This document shows positions 61,969 to 64,000 of a stretch of DNA of 64,000 nt, in pieces. The notes beneath the pieces are model-generated. The model searched no databases. It saw only the letters and a list, made by a program, of their open reading frames with translations, and was not told the DNA's origin. The position numbers and the translations under genes were made by a program. Positions within the stretch are counted from its first letter, which is position 1; each line of letters starts with the position of its first letter. The DNA comes from Acidobacteriota bacterium (GTDB lineage: Bacteria; Acidobacteriota; Terriglobia; Terriglobales; Acidobacteriaceae), in the NCBI GenBank assembly GCA_021846275.1, contig JAJZBZ010000001.1, forward strand, positions 434,001 to 498,000. Reading direction: 5' to 3'.

Positions 61969-64000
61969 TGAGTCAAGTGTTGGAACCACGAACATATCGC
62001 CGTGAAGAATGTGCCGTCTTTCGCAAGACGAATGAGGCATATGGTGGCCTATCGAATATGGCCCCTGGTTTTCCTGTTCGGATCAATGGTGTGTTCATTT
62101 TGACTGTCGAGGCCTTGTATCAAGCCTGCCGGTTTCCGCATATGCCAGAAGTCCAGCGGCTCATACTCGATCAGCATAGTCCCATGACAGCCAAGATGGT
62201 TGGTAAGCCGTACCGAGACAATTCTCGTCCGGACTGGGATCGTGTCCGTGTGCGGATTATGCGTTGGTGTTTGCGGCTCAAGCTCTTGATGCATAGTTTA
62301 ACTTTTCGCGATCTTTTACTATCAACTGGCGACCGGCCAATTGTCGAAGACTCGCGCAAGGATGATTTTTGGGGGGCTTTACGCGTAGATAGCAAAACAC
62401 TAGTTGGCAGGAATGTGCTGGGGCGATTGTTGATGGAACTTCGCGAAGAGATCAGGAACGGCGCGGAACTTCGAATTCTAGAACCCCCTGCAATTTCATC
62501 TTTCCTGCTGTTTGGCCAAGCCATAGGGTCCTTGGATTTCAGAACGGACAAGGGGATTCATCATTCAGAGATGATGGATAAGGACCGAGTAGTACCAAAG
62601 GGATCGTCGAAGCCACTGTTCCCAGAGTTCATTCCTGAATCGAAAGGTGAGAATTCGTTTCTTACGAAGCCGCAGCTAGATGGATCACAAAGATTCCACT
62701 TGCTCAGAGGGGCTCAACCGTATCCGGAATACAAGGACTCTGGGCTTCCCTGGCTTGGGAAGATACCAAGCCATTGGAATGTCAAACGGGCAAAGTCTAT
62801 ATTTCAGCGCCTTGATATTCGGTCAAAGACCGGTAAAGAGGAACTGTTGACCGTGTCCTCAGCTCGTGGCATCGTGCCTCGTAAGACTGCGAACGTAACG
62901 ATGTTCAAAGCAGAATCCTATCTCGGCTACAAGCTGTGTTGGCCGGGCGACTTGGTCATCAACAGCCTTTGGGCATGGGCAGGCGGACTTGGCGTGTCTA
63001 AACATCATGGCATTATCAGTTCCGCCTATGGAGTCTACCGTATACGCGAAGATGCTCCAATGATTCCTGCCTTCGTTCACGAAGTCACACGTTCCTCCTC
63101 CTTTAACTGGGAGCTCAAGGTCAGATCGAAAGGAGTATGGATTTCCCGGCTCCAGTTGACCGACATTTCATTTCTTGATGCGCCCATCCACATACCGCCT
63201 GTAGATGAGCAGGATGCTATTGTGCGGTTTCTGGAATGGGCGAACGGGCGGCTGGAGCGCGCGATCCGTGCGAAGCGGAAGGTGATTGCGCTGCTCAATG
63301 AGCAGAAGCAGGCCATCATTCACCGTGCCGTCACTCGCGGCCTCGATCCCTTTGTCCCTCTCAAGCCCTCCGGCATTTCCTGGCTTGGAGATATACCGCA
63401 GCATTGGGAAATGCCCCTCTTCGGGCGCTTATTGAAGGGAATCGAACAGGGATGGAGTCCCGTTAGTGCTGAGGGTGAGATCAGTTCGGACCAATGGACC
63501 GTCTTAGCTCTCTCGTCTGTACGGCGAGGGACCTTCAACCCCACTGCCATCAAGCCTATCTCACGAAGCGCGACAATTCCCAGCGGTATCGAAATTCGGG
63601 ATGGAGATGTTCTTCTTACAAGATCAAACACGCGAGATCGAGTTGGTGATGTATGTATCGTTCGCAATTCAAGGAATAAGACAATTCTGTGCGATCTGAT
63701 ATATCGCCTGCAAATTTGGGACGATAATATCGACCCAGAATTTCTCGTCTATCAACTTCTTTCTCGAGTCGGCCGTGCCCAGATTGAGCAGGATGCCAGA
63801 GGTTCAAGCGGCACGATGCCTAAGATTTCTCAACGTCATATTAAGACATGGCGCATTCTTCTGCCTTCGACTGATGAACAACGGAGCATTGTCCGCCAAA
63901 TTGACACTGATTGCGCACCAGTCTGCATTGCGATTGCCCGCCTTGAGCGTGAAATCGACCTTCTCCGCGAATACCGCACGCGCCTTGTAGCCGATGTAGT
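61968..64000 (+). CDS. NADAR domain fused to type I specificity subunit HsdS (3' partial)
   Basis: One open frame without stops to the window end (677 codons seen). Residues 10-155 are a NADAR/YbiA-like domain: GGLSNMAPGFPVRING, TVEALYQACRFP, TAKMVGKPYRDNSRPDWDRV, STGDRPIVEDSRKDDFWG and GRNVLGRLLMELREE. A spacer of about 95 residues leads to HsdS: YKDSGLPWLGKIPSHWNVKR opens target-recognition domain 1, PPVDEQDAIVRFLEWANGRL and INEQKQAIIHRAVTRGLDPF-like sequence the central helices, SGISWLGDIPQHWEM opens domain 2, and PSTDEQRSIVRQIDTD starts the second helix set. NADAR proteins are N-glycosidases; some remove ADP-ribose from guanine. Confidence 0.85.
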   Translation, partial: MSQVLEPRTYRREECAVFRKTNEAYGGLSNMAPGFPVRINGVFILTVEALYQACRFPHMPEVQRLILDQHSPMTAKMVGKPYRDNSRPDWDRVRVRIMRWCLRLKLLMHSLTFRDLLLSTGDRPIVEDSRKDDFWGALRVDSKTLVGRNVLGRLLMELREEIRNGAELRILEPPAISSFLLFGQAIGSLDFRTDKGIHHSEMMDKDRVVPKGSSKPLFPEFIPESKGENSFLTKPQLDGSQRFHLLRGAQPYPEYKDSGLPWLGKIPSHWNVKRAKSIFQRLDIRSKTGKEELLTVSSARGIVPRKTANVTMFKAESYLGYKLCWPGDLVINSLWAWAGGLGVSKHHGIISSAYGVYRIREDAPMIPAFVHEVTRSSSFNWELKVRSKGVWISRLQLTDISFLDAPIHIPPVDEQDAIVRFLEWANGRLERAIRAKRKVIALLNEQKQAIIHRAVTRGLDPFVPLKPSGISWLGDIPQHWEMPLFGRLLKGIEQGWSPVSAEGEISSDQWTVLALSSVRRGTFNPTAIKPISRSATIPSGIEIRDGDVLLTRSNTRDRVGDVCIVRNSRNKTILCDLIYRLQIWDDNIDPEFLVYQLLSRVGRAQIEQDARGSSGTMPKISQRHIKTWRILLPSTDEQRSIVRQIDTDCAPVCIAIARLEREIDLLREYRTRLVADV

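Overview
The window reads as a high-G+C Gram-negative chromosome, most likely an acidobacterium of the Terriglobia type. This is a judgement from overall protein character: a cytochrome b fused to several c domains, secreted carboxypeptidase-regulatory-like proteins, Zn-ribbon/HTH regulators, and lipid and outer-membrane genes. No rRNA or other taxonomic marker is present.

Bases 1-37,160 are core chromosome. In order: a TolC-type outer-membrane protein; truA and an M20 peptidase; an orphan DppB-type permease; a respiratory operon (monoheme barrel protein, Rieske protein, cytochrome b with four fused cytochrome c domains) with Crp/Fnr-like palindromes upstream; a Gfo/Idh/MocA oxidoreductase; lgt; a nucleoside-salvage group (hpt, deoC, a GAF-GAF-PP2C phosphatase, purine nucleoside phosphorylase, uridine-kinase-like); groESL with a recognisable promoter and a decayed CIRCE; several regulators; the envelope run uppS-cdsA-dxr-rseP; a thioesterase; a B12-binding protein; argS, metG, tatD, yajQ and a polyprenyl diphosphate synthase.

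At 37,206-37,253 lies only the 3' part of a tRNA-Pro(UGG), on the minus strand. This is the expected scar of an element integrated into a tRNA gene. Everything to the right looks accessory, and the intact tRNA should lie beyond base 64,000. The island carries: (a) a minus-strand defence cluster of an OLD-family nuclease, AAA/DUF4143 ATPase, SNF2 helicase, DUF3800 protein, type III Mod, type III Res and Fic, in which five consecutive genes overlap by exactly 4 bases; (b) mobility debris, namely a MobF/TraI relaxase split by an IS3-family element, an IS21 istA remnant and a primase-polymerase-like gene; (c) a tyrosine-recombinase operon with AlpA and a second HTH protein; (d) a type I restriction-modification locus in which hsdM is followed, with overlaps, by a phosphoribosyltransferase-like gene and then by one open frame encoding a NADAR (YbiA-like N-glycosidase) domain fused to HsdS, still open at the window end.

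The best candidates for something undescribed are the hsdM / PRTase / NADAR-HsdS operon (58.7-64.0 kb) and the tightly coupled type III Mod-Res operon with SNF2, DUF3800 and DUF4143 partners (38.8-48.1 kb).
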